From an uncultured Verrucomicrobiales bacterium (lineage in GTDB: Bacteria; Verrucomicrobiota; Verrucomicrobiia; Verrucomicrobiales; Akkermansiaceae), in NCBI GenBank assembly GCA_937951675.1, contig CALFBI010000002.1, forward strand, positions 1-64,000: a DNA stretch of 64,000 bases, read 5' to 3'. The notes below the pieces were generated by a model that ran no database searches, was not told the DNA's origin, and saw only the letters and a list, made by a program, of their open reading frames with translations. Positions 8,603 through 16,997 of the stretch are shown piece after piece (position 1 is the first letter of the stretch; each line of letters starts with the position of its first letter). The position numbers and the translations under genes were made by a program.

Positions 8603-9760
8603 TTATAAGCCTGACTGCATTAATCTTGGCCCCATTAAGAAAATAGGAAGAAAAGCGCTAATAAAAACGGCCGCAATTAATGAGACTGCCGTGATGATCA
8701 CAATCGCATTAACCACTTGTGTAAATGTTTCCATATAGTTTTCAGAGTCTTCTTTATACATGTCTGATAGAAGACCTAACTGATCATCTATCGACGCAGA
8801 TTTCTCCCCAATAGCCATCATATGGCAAACTTGCTCATCGACTGAAGTGTAGGTTAAAAAAGCAGTCGATAAGGCTACTCCAGTATGTTCATAACTATCC
8901 GCTGCCTCAACGACTTCATCATAAAGAGCGCTTCCTTTCACACTCGTCGCACCGACTCGAATTGATTTAGCTAAATTAATTCCATTAGAATGTAATAATC
9001 GAATTGTTGAAAGTAATGTTAACTGTCGCAACGACATGATTAAATTTTTTAATAAACGCCATTTTGACATCATTAGATTTAAAACGAACGTCTGAGCATT
9101 TTTAGAAAATGACAGAGTAAGAATCACTCCAACTGCTCCCGCGAAAATCAAAGGCCAAAAATCTTGAATGAAATGACTCATCCCAAAAGCGGCTTTGGTA
9201 AGAGGGTCTGGTTCTTGCTTCACTTGACTCAGCATATCCTCAACTTGAGGCACAATTTTCACTTGTGCTACGACGAAAGCACCGAATAAAACGGGAATAA
9301 CGATACAGGGAATCATCACTACTTTTTTGAGCTGCTTTTTAAACGTCATATCCGTTTTCATCCTAGCAGCCAAAGCAGCAAAAGCTTGGTCGAGGCGGCC
9401 AGCATCACTCCCTGAACGAATGAGACCCACGGTCATGTCATTAAAACAATTCGATCTACGAAAAGCATCATGAGTTGAAATTCCATTCATAATATCTTCT
9501 CGAATTTGATCGAGAGCTTCCCCCATTTTTTTATTTGGAAGACCATGGCTATAATACTTAATCGCATCAGCGGTATTAATTTGAGCTTTAAGCATCGAGC
9601 CCACTCCTCGGAAGAATTGAATCAGCTCTTTTTGCTTAAATTTTTTGACCTGCTTTTTGCCCGAAGACAGGAATGCAATCTCCCTTTTCCATAAAGGAGG
9701 CTTCTTCGCTCTTGTCATCGAACCGGAACCCGATTCGGTTGTTGTTTCAATCACCGGCAT
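8603..9760 (-). CDS. Inner-membrane platform protein GspF/PilC
   Basis: A 385-aa member of the type II secretion F family, the polytopic platform protein that couples the assembly ATPase to pilin polymerisation. It has two T2SSF-type repeats: QFFRGVGSMLKAQINTADAI with SGSDAGRLDQAFAALAARM, and QLTLLSTIRLLHSNGINLAK with AIGEKSASIDDQLGLLSDMY. Each is followed by hydrophobic membrane helices (about residues 150-180, 200-225 and 345-375). Length fits the family (about 400). It overlaps the upstream ATPase gene by 14 bases. The N-terminal 40 residues are basic and cytoplasmic. Confidence 0.92.
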   Translation of the reverse strand: MPVIETTTESGSGSMTRAKKPPLWKREIAFLSSGKKQVKKFKQKELIQFFRGVGSMLKAQINTADAIKYYSHGLPNKKMGEALDQIREDIMNGISTHDAFRRSNCFNDMTVGLIRSGSDAGRLDQAFAALAARMKTDMTFKKQLKKVVMIPCIVIPVLFGAFVVAQVKIVPQVEDMLSQVKQEPDPLTKAAFGMSHFIQDFWPLIFAGAVGVILTLSFSKNAQTFVLNLMMSKWRLLKNLIMSLRQLTLLSTIRLLHSNGINLAKSIRVGATSVKGSALYDEVVEAADSYEHTGVALSTAFLTYTSVDEQVCHMMAIGEKSASIDDQLGLLSDMYKEDSENYMETFTQVVNAIVIITAVSLIAAVFISAFLPIFLMGPRLMQSGL

Positions 9761-11441
9761 AAGTCATATCAATTACTTTACTTAAAGCAGCAAGGTCTGT
9801 TTTACCTTCCTTTAAAAATTTTAGCCCACTTCTTCTAAGGTTAGGCAACACCCCTTCTTTTTCGACTTTCACCTCAAGATCATAAGGTGAGATTTCTCCC
9901 TTAGAAAGTTGATCAGACACTTTTGGAGTAATTGGAATAATTTCCAAAATCGCACTGCGCCCTACATAACCTGTCATTCGACATTCTGGACATCCTTCCG
10001 CGCTACCCTGATAAATAGGAGTCTCTTCCCATTCTTCGCCTAAATTATAAAGCCGCCGATCATGGCTACTCAATCCTGCTTGCTCCATTTTACAATAAGG
10101 ACAGAGCATTTTTATGAGACGCTGAGCGCATGCCGCTTTGAGAGTCTGCGCAATCTTCCATCGCTCAATCCCTAATTGCTCAAAACGTTCAATAATCTGT
10201 GAAGCTCTTGGGGTGTGAATCGTTGTTAAAACTTTATGTCCCGTCACCGCGGCCTCAATCGCTAACTCTGCGGAGTCGTAATCTCGAACTTCTCCCATTA
10301 GAATAATATCAGGATCACTCCGCATGAAGGAACTAATCATCGGCTTAAATTCGCTCGCATTTTTCAAATCACAATGAGTCACTCCCGCGATTTCATCTTC
10401 CACTGGATTTTCAAGAGTAAGGATATTGACCTCGGGACGGTTTAACTCTCTTAAAATAGCATTGAGAGTCGTTGATTTACCTGATCCAGTCGGCCCACTC
10501 ATTACAATAATTCCCGCTGGGACTTTCATCACTCGATTCAGCTCAAAAAGAGTTTCTTCATCAAAAGCAAGAGAGCCCTTTCCTAAAGTGACACTAATAT
10601 TTCCCTTATCGAGAAGTCGCATCGTAATATGATAGCCACGGTAAGTGCGGTGACGTTCGTATCGAATATCAATAGGCCGATTGAAATAGGAAATAGTAAA
10701 CCTTCCTGAAATTCCTGGAGTGGTGTTCCGAATCTCGGTTGGAAGGTGCATCAGATTGAGAAGGTAAGCATCTAACCGGTCTTTCAACTTCATCGGGATC
10801 TCGATTTTTTCTTTGAGATCCCCATCAATCCTCAGCGTGTAATAAAACGATTCTTTTTCGACTTTGAAATGAATATCAGAAGCTCTTCTTTTCACGGCCT
10901 TCCCCATGATATTTGCCACTAAATGAGCAATAGGTTCCTCATAGGTTTTCGTGACATCAAAATCATGTAACTCATCTTCAAGGTCCTCAACATCGATTGC
11001 TTCGAGCTCTGTTTTCGATGGACCTGACGAAGTCGCCATTTTTTCAATCGCTCGACTAATCTCTGGGGCAATGGTAACAATCGGATCTAGTTCATATTCA
11101 GGAAACCGCTGTGTTAGATATTCTTCATAAAGCGCGTTCCAAGGGTTAACAATCGCTACAATGAGCCGCTTTCCGATGACTGCTACTGGCACAAAAAGCC
11201 CTCTATTTAAAATAGAAGGAGCGCATTTATCCAGTAATTTACTGTCACAAAATTCTGCCACTTTTGGCATAAATGCATGAGCACTACATTCTGCTACTGC
11301 AGACATAAAGCTGGACCGAGTCACTCGACTAGGAATTAATTCATGCGTGATGTCTTTATGATTAGGGTCATGTTCCGAAAGAATCACCATCAATCGCTGG
11401 CTAATCATTCCATTAAAAGTAATGCCATCGTATTCAATCAT
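9747..11441 (-). CDS. Assembly ATPase GspE/PilB
   Basis: This 564-aa cytoplasmic hexameric ATPase powers pilus or pseudopilus extension. It has an MshEN-like N-terminal domain (to about residue 130), then the Walker A box GPTGSGKST (about 316-324), an Asp box, Walker B DPDIILMGEVRD (376-387) and a His box (TGHKVLTTIHT, 400-410). Two Cys pairs (CPYC at 447-450 and CPEC at 484-487) form the tetracysteine zinc motif of PilB/GspE. The gene overlaps neighbours on both sides (4 and 14 bases). A second ATPase of PilT type at 17-18 kb suggests separate extension and retraction motors. Confidence 0.95.
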   Translation of the reverse strand: MIEYDGITFNGMISQRLMVILSEHDPNHKDITHELIPSRVTRSSFMSAVAECSAHAFMPKVAEFCDSKLLDKCAPSILNRGLFVPVAVIGKRLIVAIVNPWNALYEEYLTQRFPEYELDPIVTIAPEISRAIEKMATSSGPSKTELEAIDVEDLEDELHDFDVTKTYEEPIAHLVANIMGKAVKRRASDIHFKVEKESFYYTLRIDGDLKEKIEIPMKLKDRLDAYLLNLMHLPTEIRNTTPGISGRFTISYFNRPIDIRYERHRTYRGYHITMRLLDKGNISVTLGKGSLAFDEETLFELNRVMKVPAGIIVMSGPTGSGKSTTLNAILRELNRPEVNILTLENPVEDEIAGVTHCDLKNASEFKPMISSFMRSDPDIILMGEVRDYDSAELAIEAAVTGHKVLTTIHTPRASQIIERFEQLGIERWKIAQTLKAACAQRLIKMLCPYCKMEQAGLSSHDRRLYNLGEEWEETPIYQGSAEGCPECRMTGYVGRSAILEIIPITPKVSDQLSKGEISPYDLEVKVEKEGVLPNLRRSGLKFLKEGKTDLAALSKVIDMTYAGD

Positions 11442-12019
11442 ATCCCAAAATGTTTTTTATTTAAAAAACTCCATCCATCAAAATCTAAGCAAATTAAAGA
11501 AACATAAGGGGTAATCCCGGTCTCCTGTTTGACTTGTTTTATGATTTCTTCTCTTAGAATCATGGCCGCAATAGGATTGATAGATCCCACTCCAAAGCTT
11601 TCCATCTCTTCAACAAAAAGCACCGGACATTTAAGCCTCTTTGAAAGTTTCTTAATATCAGGGTAATTTTCGTAGAAGGCAGAAGGAGTCATCATCTTAC
11701 TCGCAAAAGGAAGTAACGCGGCCTGGATTCCGGTGATGTCTATCATTTCTTGTGATAAAGCCAGCATGAAACCATTCTCTTTTTCCGCCAAGGGGCATAC
11801 TTGCTTCAAAATATCCTCGGCAGGGTCTCCAAAGGATCTCGTTAGCACTTTATCTTCTCCATGCTGTTCTAGCCACTGAATCCATTCCTTACCGACCATT
11901 TCGGAATCCGCCAAGCAACGACCTGCACTTTCATAGCATGAACGATGAAGACGATCTATATCATCTTCCGTCAACATCACGTCACTAAAAGGGGGGTGAT
12001 TTGATTCAATAGTAGACAT
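11438..12019 (-). CDS. Uncharacterised cytoplasmic protein between secretin and GspE
   Basis: A 193-aa protein without signal peptide or membrane helix. It begins with an acidic segment (MLTEDDIDRLHRSCYESAGR) and contains two or three predicted helical regions plus a hydrophobic strand motif (CPVLFVEEMESFGVGSINPIA, about residues 130-150). It overlaps the secretin stop by one base and the ATPase start by 4 bases, a position where pilus operons sometimes place ATPase regulators. No homology recognised. It is probably a cytoplasmic partner or regulator of the adjacent ATPase, inferred from coupling alone. Confidence 0.6.
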   Translation of the reverse strand: MSTIESNHPPFSDVMLTEDDIDRLHRSCYESAGRCLADSEMVGKEWIQWLEQHGEDKVLTRSFGDPAEDILKQVCPLAEKENGFMLALSQEMIDITGIQAALLPFASKMMTPSAFYENYPDIKKLSKRLKCPVLFVEEMESFGVGSINPIAAMILREEIIKQVKQETGITPYVSLICLDFDGWSFLNKKHFGI

Positions 12020-13656
12020 TATCGTTTCCGTCGGTGGTATGATTTTCTTTTAGTTGATTTCACCGAGCGCGTATTTCCTCGAGAACTCCGCTTAAAAGGT
12101 TTCTTCAATTTACTAACGAAAGAATCCGGATTAGGATCGTGTTGACGCTGCGGAACATTGGGATCTATAAAATCATGCCCTGGTTTAATTTCTATTCTCT
12201 GCTTCGCTCTTTCTAGCTCACGATCGCTGATAATACTCTTCTCCGGAGAATAAGTTTTAGGCGTGATAACAAATACAAGAGAGGTCTTCTCTTTCCGAGT
12301 TTGAGAGCTTCGAAACATAAAACTGATTCCGGGAATATCACCCAGAATAGGAACCTTATTACTCTCCTCAGAGCTTGTTTCACCATAAAAACCACCAATG
12401 AGTAAAGAATGCCCATCTGGAACTCTTGAAATGGCTTCGATGGTTGACTCTGTCACTCGTGGGTAGCTATTTCCTCCCGCGCTAGTAATATTTTCGGTGA
12501 TTTGAGCGGTTCGCGGTCGCATATTCATCCGAATGGTGCCATCCGGAAGTGCGGTAGGTGTGACCGAAAGTGTAATTCCAATTTCACGAGTTTGATCAGC
12601 TCCATCTGCAATCGTTTTATCACTTTCATCAATTTTATACCTCACATCATCCGTAAAAATCGTATCGTTTGCTGTCGTAGTTCGTTCTGTAATAATGATC
12701 GGAACACGATCAATAATCGAAATCGAAGCTGGCTCGTTATCTTCTGTAATAACAGTCGGGTTTGACAACTCTGTCGTCACGCCCCCTTCTCTCAGGGCCC
12801 GAAGAACGGCGCGTAACTGTATTGGAGATAAAACAAGTGAAGAAGAAGCCGTCTCTGTTGCCGCTGATCCATCTTCTCCAATCGCAGTCAATACCGACAA
12901 GCCTTCATCTACCGGGAAATTGAAGAGTCGCGCTAAACTTCCTGATAAAATAGTCTGAGCGCCTTCTCTTCCGAGCATGCTTGACCAATCTACCCCTTCA
13001 TACTTCCCTACTGCAGAGCGCACTCGTAAAATTTTTGTTTCTACGATGATTTGCCCTTTAGGTCGGTCAATTTTCTGAACAAATTTTTTCACCTTCTCGA
13101 TGTTTTTCGAGTTATCGATCACGATCAAAGTGTTTGTTTTTGTTTCATAATTGACACTACTTTTCCCCCCTGCGGTATCCGACAAGAAAGGCCTAATAAT
13201 ACTTTTAATTTGTTCGATATCGGTAGGCCGCAAATAGCGTAATTGATAATGCCATTCAGACGAAGGCATTTGCCCCATTTGAGATGGAGTCATTGCATAA
13301 ACGGTATCACCTTTCTCATAAAGAGTCAGGCCATACATAAATGCCAATTCATCCATTTGTTTAATAGGCTCCCCTTCATTCAGATGGCCTGTTACTGAAT
13401 ATTCAGGTCCTGAAATTCTCGAATTATGAAAATATTGACGTCCTGCTTCTTTCGCCAAAAATTGCAAAATATCATTCAGCGAAGCATCTTGCATCAAAAA
13501 GCCTGAATCAGACTCTTGGAAGGCAGAGACAATGGGGTCACCAGTCTCAGGGTCTCTTTCGTAGATTGGCTCTTCCCCTGGCAAAATATTGTTTAACTCT
13601 TCTTGAGAGAAAAGAAATTGCGGGATTAAAAGTATTAATAATATGAGTTTCTTCAT
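12019..13656 (-). CDS. Outer-membrane secretin (GspD/PilQ family)
   Basis: This 545-aa protein forms the outer-membrane channel for the pilus or secreted substrate. A signal peptide (MKKLILLILLIPQFLFS) is followed by an N0/STN-like domain (LQFLAKEAGRQYF region, about 55-120). Next comes an N1-type KH domain (YLRPTDIEQIKSIIRPFL to KVKKFVQKIDRP, about 140-200). The secretin core ends with VPILGDIPGISFMFRSSQT (about 425-445), the hallmark of the family. The C-terminal tail is strongly basic (Lys/Arg/Ser-rich, last 40 residues). Its start and stop overlap the neighbours by one base each. Confidence 0.95.
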   Translation of the reverse strand: MKKLILLILLIPQFLFSQEELNNILPGEEPIYERDPETGDPIVSAFQESDSGFLMQDASLNDILQFLAKEAGRQYFHNSRISGPEYSVTGHLNEGEPIKQMDELAFMYGLTLYEKGDTVYAMTPSQMGQMPSSEWHYQLRYLRPTDIEQIKSIIRPFLSDTAGGKSSVNYETKTNTLIVIDNSKNIEKVKKFVQKIDRPKGQIIVETKILRVRSAVGKYEGVDWSSMLGREGAQTILSGSLARLFNFPVDEGLSVLTAIGEDGSAATETASSSLVLSPIQLRAVLRALREGGVTTELSNPTVITEDNEPASISIIDRVPIIITERTTTANDTIFTDDVRYKIDESDKTIADGADQTREIGITLSVTPTALPDGTIRMNMRPRTAQITENITSAGGNSYPRVTESTIEAISRVPDGHSLLIGGFYGETSSEESNKVPILGDIPGISFMFRSSQTRKEKTSLVFVITPKTYSPEKSIISDRELERAKQRIEIKPGHDFIDPNVPQRQHDPNPDSFVSKLKKPFKRSSRGNTRSVKSTKRKSYHRRKR

Positions 13657-14261
13657 TATCTTTGATTTGTCACATCTGTAACTTTAGGTTGAATAATCAT
13701 TTCCTGATTTTGCTTCTGAGCATTTGTATAAAAACCTTTCACATCGCGAAGAGTTCTTTTCTTTTTCGTCATTCCTTTCGGAATATGATCAAGATCTCTA
13801 ACTATTTTTTTTCCGGAAGAAACATGCTCAAAAATGATTTTTCCCCTGCCAAATGATGAGAGCTTAAAAGTGCTTTTTTGATTCTGATAATTGATCGGAA
13901 TCACATCGCCCAACCGAATGGGCCGGTTCCCTGAAAGAATCATTCTTTTTTCAGGCATCACGACGGTAATTGGAATCGCATCAATTATTTTTTGGAACGG
14001 AATCTGAGACTCATGTATTTTTTCTGGTGATTCCTGGAGACTACTAAGATTTACTTCCTTTTTCTCTACTTCTTCTTGATAGAGACCAAATGAATCAACA
14101 AGATCTTGATTGATCGTAAATGTTGCTTGTATTTTTTTTACTCTTTCCTCTGGGGTTTCAAATGTATAACGAGATTCCAGCAAATCAGCTTCTAACTGAT
14201 CCTCCCCAAATACCTGAGAAAAAGTAATTACTAATAGTAAAACAGTTGATTTAATGATCAT
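13656..14261 (-). CDS. PilP/GspC-like periplasmic protein
   Basis: A 201-aa protein with a signal peptide (MIIKSTVLLLVITFSQVFG). The ATG at 14261 gives an ATGA overlap with the upstream stop, so it is preferred over the TTG three codons earlier. The C-terminal half (about 95-165) has a beta-rich segment, RMILSGNRPIRLGDVIPINY followed by a lysine-rich region. This is like the homology-region domain of PilP/GspC that contacts the secretin. It lies directly before the secretin gene, as pilP does before pilQ. Assignment is by position and general layout; sequence similarity is weak. Confidence 0.6.
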   Translation of the reverse strand: MIIKSTVLLLVITFSQVFGEDQLEADLLESRYTFETPEERVKKIQATFTINQDLVDSFGLYQEEVEKKEVNLSSLQESPEKIHESQIPFQKIIDAIPITVVMPEKRMILSGNRPIRLGDVIPINYQNQKSTFKLSSFGRGKIIFEHVSSGKKIVRDLDHIPKGMTKKKRTLRDVKGFYTNAQKQNQEMIIQPKVTDVTNQR

Positions 14262-14788
14262 TTTCTCCAAACTGTATAATTCATTTGGAAAGATAGCCTC
14301 TCCTGCTTAGGGACCCGCGAAATAATCATCCGATCAAGCTGAAAATGCGGCAATTGGCTTTCAAATTCAACAAGAGCATTCTGCATCGCTCGATAAGTTC
14401 CTCGAAAGCTCAATAAAACTTCTGCAGAAGGGTGGCTTACCTTAGAGCCGAAACCCTTATTAACGCTATTGGCGCTGAAAGAAGTTTGCTGTAAATCTTT
14501 ACTCGAATATTTTTCCTGTAATTTCTTCATGACTGCTGTCACTTGCCCCGAAATTTCTGCATCAAACAGCCCCTCCCACTTCTTTGAATATTTAAGAATC
14601 GCACGTGTCTCTTTCTCCGTTATTCTCAACTCCTCTTCCTTCGCATCTTTTTGTGCTTGTAGCCCTAATTGAACCTTATATTTTTTTGTGATTTTTTGTT
14701 TGCTCGAGATGAAAACAGACGTGATTACAATCACCGTAAGAAGCGGAATCACAAATCCAAATATAATAATTGCTCGTTTATAATTCAT
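14258..14788 (-). CDS. PilO/GspM-like inner-membrane protein
   Basis: A 176-aa bitopic protein with a short basic cytoplasmic tail and one transmembrane helix (about residues 6-27, IIIFGFVIPLLTVIVITSVF). A coiled coil follows (about 30-85), then a ferredoxin-like C-terminal domain ending in MNYTVWRK. The segment LSFRGTYRAMQNALVEFESQ matches the PilO/GspM style 'F.G.Y..l..fl..lE...p' pattern. It overlaps both neighbours by ATGA. It should form the inner-membrane alignment complex with the GspL-like protein upstream. Confidence 0.75.
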   Translation of the reverse strand: MNYKRAIIIFGFVIPLLTVIVITSVFISSKQKITKKYKVQLGLQAQKDAKEEELRITEKETRAILKYSKKWEGLFDAEISGQVTAVMKKLQEKYSSKDLQQTSFSANSVNKGFGSKVSHPSAEVLLSFRGTYRAMQNALVEFESQLPHFQLDRMIISRVPKQERLSFQMNYTVWRK

Positions 14789-16443
14789 TTCACTTTAAGT
14801 GAGTTGACATCACTAGGTTCGTTTCTTTGTTGGATTTCTGCATCAAAAATAATAGGGTAAGACCCTGAACTTAAACTCGACGCTTTCGTGTTTATATTAA
14901 CAACTAAATTTCTAGTTTTATAGTTTAAATTGAACGCGTCATTTTGAGTTTTTTCTGCAAGATCATTAAAAACCTTCATCACCCGGTCTTGACTATTTAG
15001 ACCGGCAAGGTAGCTGCGAGATTTTTCTGTAGCTCTCCCTCTAATTTCTAGCTTTTTAATATGACCAGTATGATTGCCTTTCTCTGCCTTCAAAGGCGCA
15101 AATATATAAGTCACTTTTGATAGCTCTGTTCCTTTATCACCAGGGAATGCCGAACTCACTAGTTCCATAACCTCCCACCCTTCAGAACGATCTTCGAGTA
15201 ATGAGTCCCATTTCTCTAGTTTGCTTTTCTTTACAGACGCCTTTTTCAAACTCATTTCTGTAATAGCAATTGCCTGATTTGTTAAACTCCACTCGGGAGT
15301 CGAAGTCATTTTAAAAGTTTCGTATAAAGACTTCCCTGAGATAGTAACGCATAGAAAAATAGCTATAATTTGAAGAAACTTACTTGAAGAAAGTAATTTC
15401 ATCTCTGTATAAGAAGGATAAAGATTTAACTCTTCGTCTGGAATCGTCTCAAAATTTTGAACGGCCCAATGAGACACCATTTTTTTGTGCTCCATCTTAG
15501 ACCATGCTGCAAACTCTAGGCGCTCTACTTTCAATTCTTTCCAATCAATAATCGACGTTTTTTCACGACCTTGCCTTTCTAGTTGGATTTTAAGGCGTGC
15601 CAAAATAGAGCCCTCTCCACTTGGACTGACTAATGAAAGATCGTAGTCGTCAATTTCAAGCTGATCGGCTGTTGTCTGAACTGACTGCAGAAAGTTATTT
15701 GGTATTTTATTCCCATAGTGAGAAATGGCCCGATAAAAAAGAGGGGTTCGAACTTCTCCATAAAAAAGAAGAAGGGTGAATTTATTATAAATAACTGCTA
15801 CAATATGGGGCTTAGGGCTTTCTGGTAGTAATTCTGGAATATAATGAGCCAGTAAAATAGGGCTCACTTGTAATGAAGTGATAATGGGGATATTCAAACT
15901 TTCCCCTTTTTTTCTCCATTGTCTTAAAAAAAGTTCAAAGTCATCTTTGACCAGGCATACAAGATAAGCTGGCAAAGCTTCATTTGACCGAGCTAATGGT
16001 AAGGCTCTCTTCAGCGAGCCATCTTCATCAGCACGAGGATCATCTAAAACCTCCTGTGCTTGGCCTACAAGTAATTCATTCACCTCTTCCCACTTTTTTG
16101 CCGCATACTTACGGCGTCCTTCTTGTAAATTAAGTTCATGAGAAGCGTGAACAATAATTCCAATTCCTTCATTTGAATTAACCTTTGTATGAGCTAAAAG
16201 ATTATCCGCAAATTGATTCCAATTTTCTTCTTCTAAAACCTCTTGCAGAGGGAGTGTCTTAATATTTTCCCACTGATCAATACCAGCACGATAAAGTTCA
16301 ATCCGAACTTGTTCGGCATTAATAATAAAAAAATGAATCTGTGTGATTTGTTCTGAGGCCGAAAGATACCAACTTTTGTTTTTATCACGACTCGTGTTTT
16401 TTTTCACACGCTTCGCTTGCCTATAATTTTTATAAATCCCCAC
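14785..16443 (-). CDS. GspL-like (PilM-PilN fused) inner-membrane protein
   Basis: A 552-aa protein with a large cytoplasmic actin-like region (to about 350), one transmembrane helix (about 355-371, KFLQIIAIFLCVTISG) and a periplasmic coiled coil plus C-terminal domain. This arrangement corresponds to GspL, or to PilM joined to PilN. GspL recruits the assembly ATPase through its cytoplasmic domain. The start codon is GTG (16443); the next in-frame Met is more than 300 residues in. It is preceded by a perfect 12-bp hairpin that separates it from the pilin gene. It overlaps the PilO-like gene by 4 bases. Confidence 0.75.
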   Translation of the reverse strand: MGIYKNYRQAKRVKKNTSRDKNKSWYLSASEQITQIHFFIINAEQVRIELYRAGIDQWENIKTLPLQEVLEEENWNQFADNLLAHTKVNSNEGIGIIVHASHELNLQEGRRKYAAKKWEEVNELLVGQAQEVLDDPRADEDGSLKRALPLARSNEALPAYLVCLVKDDFELFLRQWRKKGESLNIPIITSLQVSPILLAHYIPELLPESPKPHIVAVIYNKFTLLLFYGEVRTPLFYRAISHYGNKIPNNFLQSVQTTADQLEIDDYDLSLVSPSGEGSILARLKIQLERQGREKTSIIDWKELKVERLEFAAWSKMEHKKMVSHWAVQNFETIPDEELNLYPSYTEMKLLSSSKFLQIIAIFLCVTISGKSLYETFKMTSTPEWSLTNQAIAITEMSLKKASVKKSKLEKWDSLLEDRSEGWEVMELVSSAFPGDKGTELSKVTYIFAPLKAEKGNHTGHIKKLEIRGRATEKSRSYLAGLNSQDRVMKVFNDLAEKTQNDAFNLNYKTRNLVVNINTKASSLSSGSYPIIFDAEIQQRNEPSDVNSLKVK

Positions 16444-16468
16444 TGATTTTTATATAGAGTGATATTAA

Positions 16469-16496
16469 AGGTCTGCTCTTAATAAAGAGCAGACCT
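16469..16496 (-). terminator. Strong intercistronic hairpin after the pilin gene
   Basis: AGGTCTGCTCTT and its exact complement, separated by AATA, form a 12-bp stem with a four-base loop. It lies between the pilin stop (16512) and the GspL-like start (16443). On the minus strand it is followed only by TTTAATATC, a weak T-tract, so partial termination or mRNA 3'-end protection is more likely than full termination. Either would raise pilin levels over the assembly genes downstream. Confidence 0.65.
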
Positions 16497-16511
16497 AAAA
16501 ATAACATTCAC

Positions 16512-16955
16512 TTACCAAGTCGTAATATCACTAGGAACGTGATTATCACTTGCTGCATTTTGGCATACTTTCCATAAAGTTCCAACCGCTGGAACGTTTC
16601 CTGCCGAATTATCGGAATAGGCATCACCATCTAAAGGGCAAGTCGCATCATATGCAGCTACTACAGGAGGAACCGCAGTAGCATCACCTCCCGTTCCGCC
16701 CATGAATCCTGCGGCAATAATAGCGTCGTCTGATACTGCAGAGCCAATATCTACCTCATTCAAGTTAGCATATGAACGAATTCCTTGCTGGAATGCTCTC
16801 AAGTTCAGAATACACGCCGCACGGTCAGAACCCTCTTTCCATGCTCTAGCGCCAATGAAGAGAACACTCACGAGTGATAATAATACAACGATAACTACGG
16901 TTAACTCAATAAGAGTTACCCCTTTTCTACTTATTTTATATGTTTGTTTTTTCAT
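16512..16955 (-). CDS. Major pilin/pseudopilin
   Basis: A 147-aa prepilin. The leader is MKKQTYKISRKG, cleaved before VTLIELTVVIVVLLSLVSVL, with glutamate at mature position 5. A helix continues through the AACILNLRAFQQGIRSYANL segment, typical of major pilins and GspG-type pseudopilins. A C-terminal Cys (VCQNAAS) and an earlier Cys (ATCPLDGDAYSD) could form the D-region disulfide of type IVa-like pilins. It lies between the PilT-like ATPase and a strong hairpin, a layout that permits higher expression than the machinery genes. This is the best candidate in the window for the filament subunit. Confidence 0.88.
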   Translation of the reverse strand: MKKQTYKISRKGVTLIELTVVIVVLLSLVSVLFIGARAWKEGSDRAACILNLRAFQQGIRSYANLNEVDIGSAVSDDAIIAAGFMGGTGGDATAVPPVVAAYDATCPLDGDAYSDNSAGNVPAVGTLWKVCQNAASDNHVPSDITTW

Positions 16956-16997
16956 ACTACTTTTGTTTGTTTTGTTTTTCTAAAACTAAGCCTTCCT

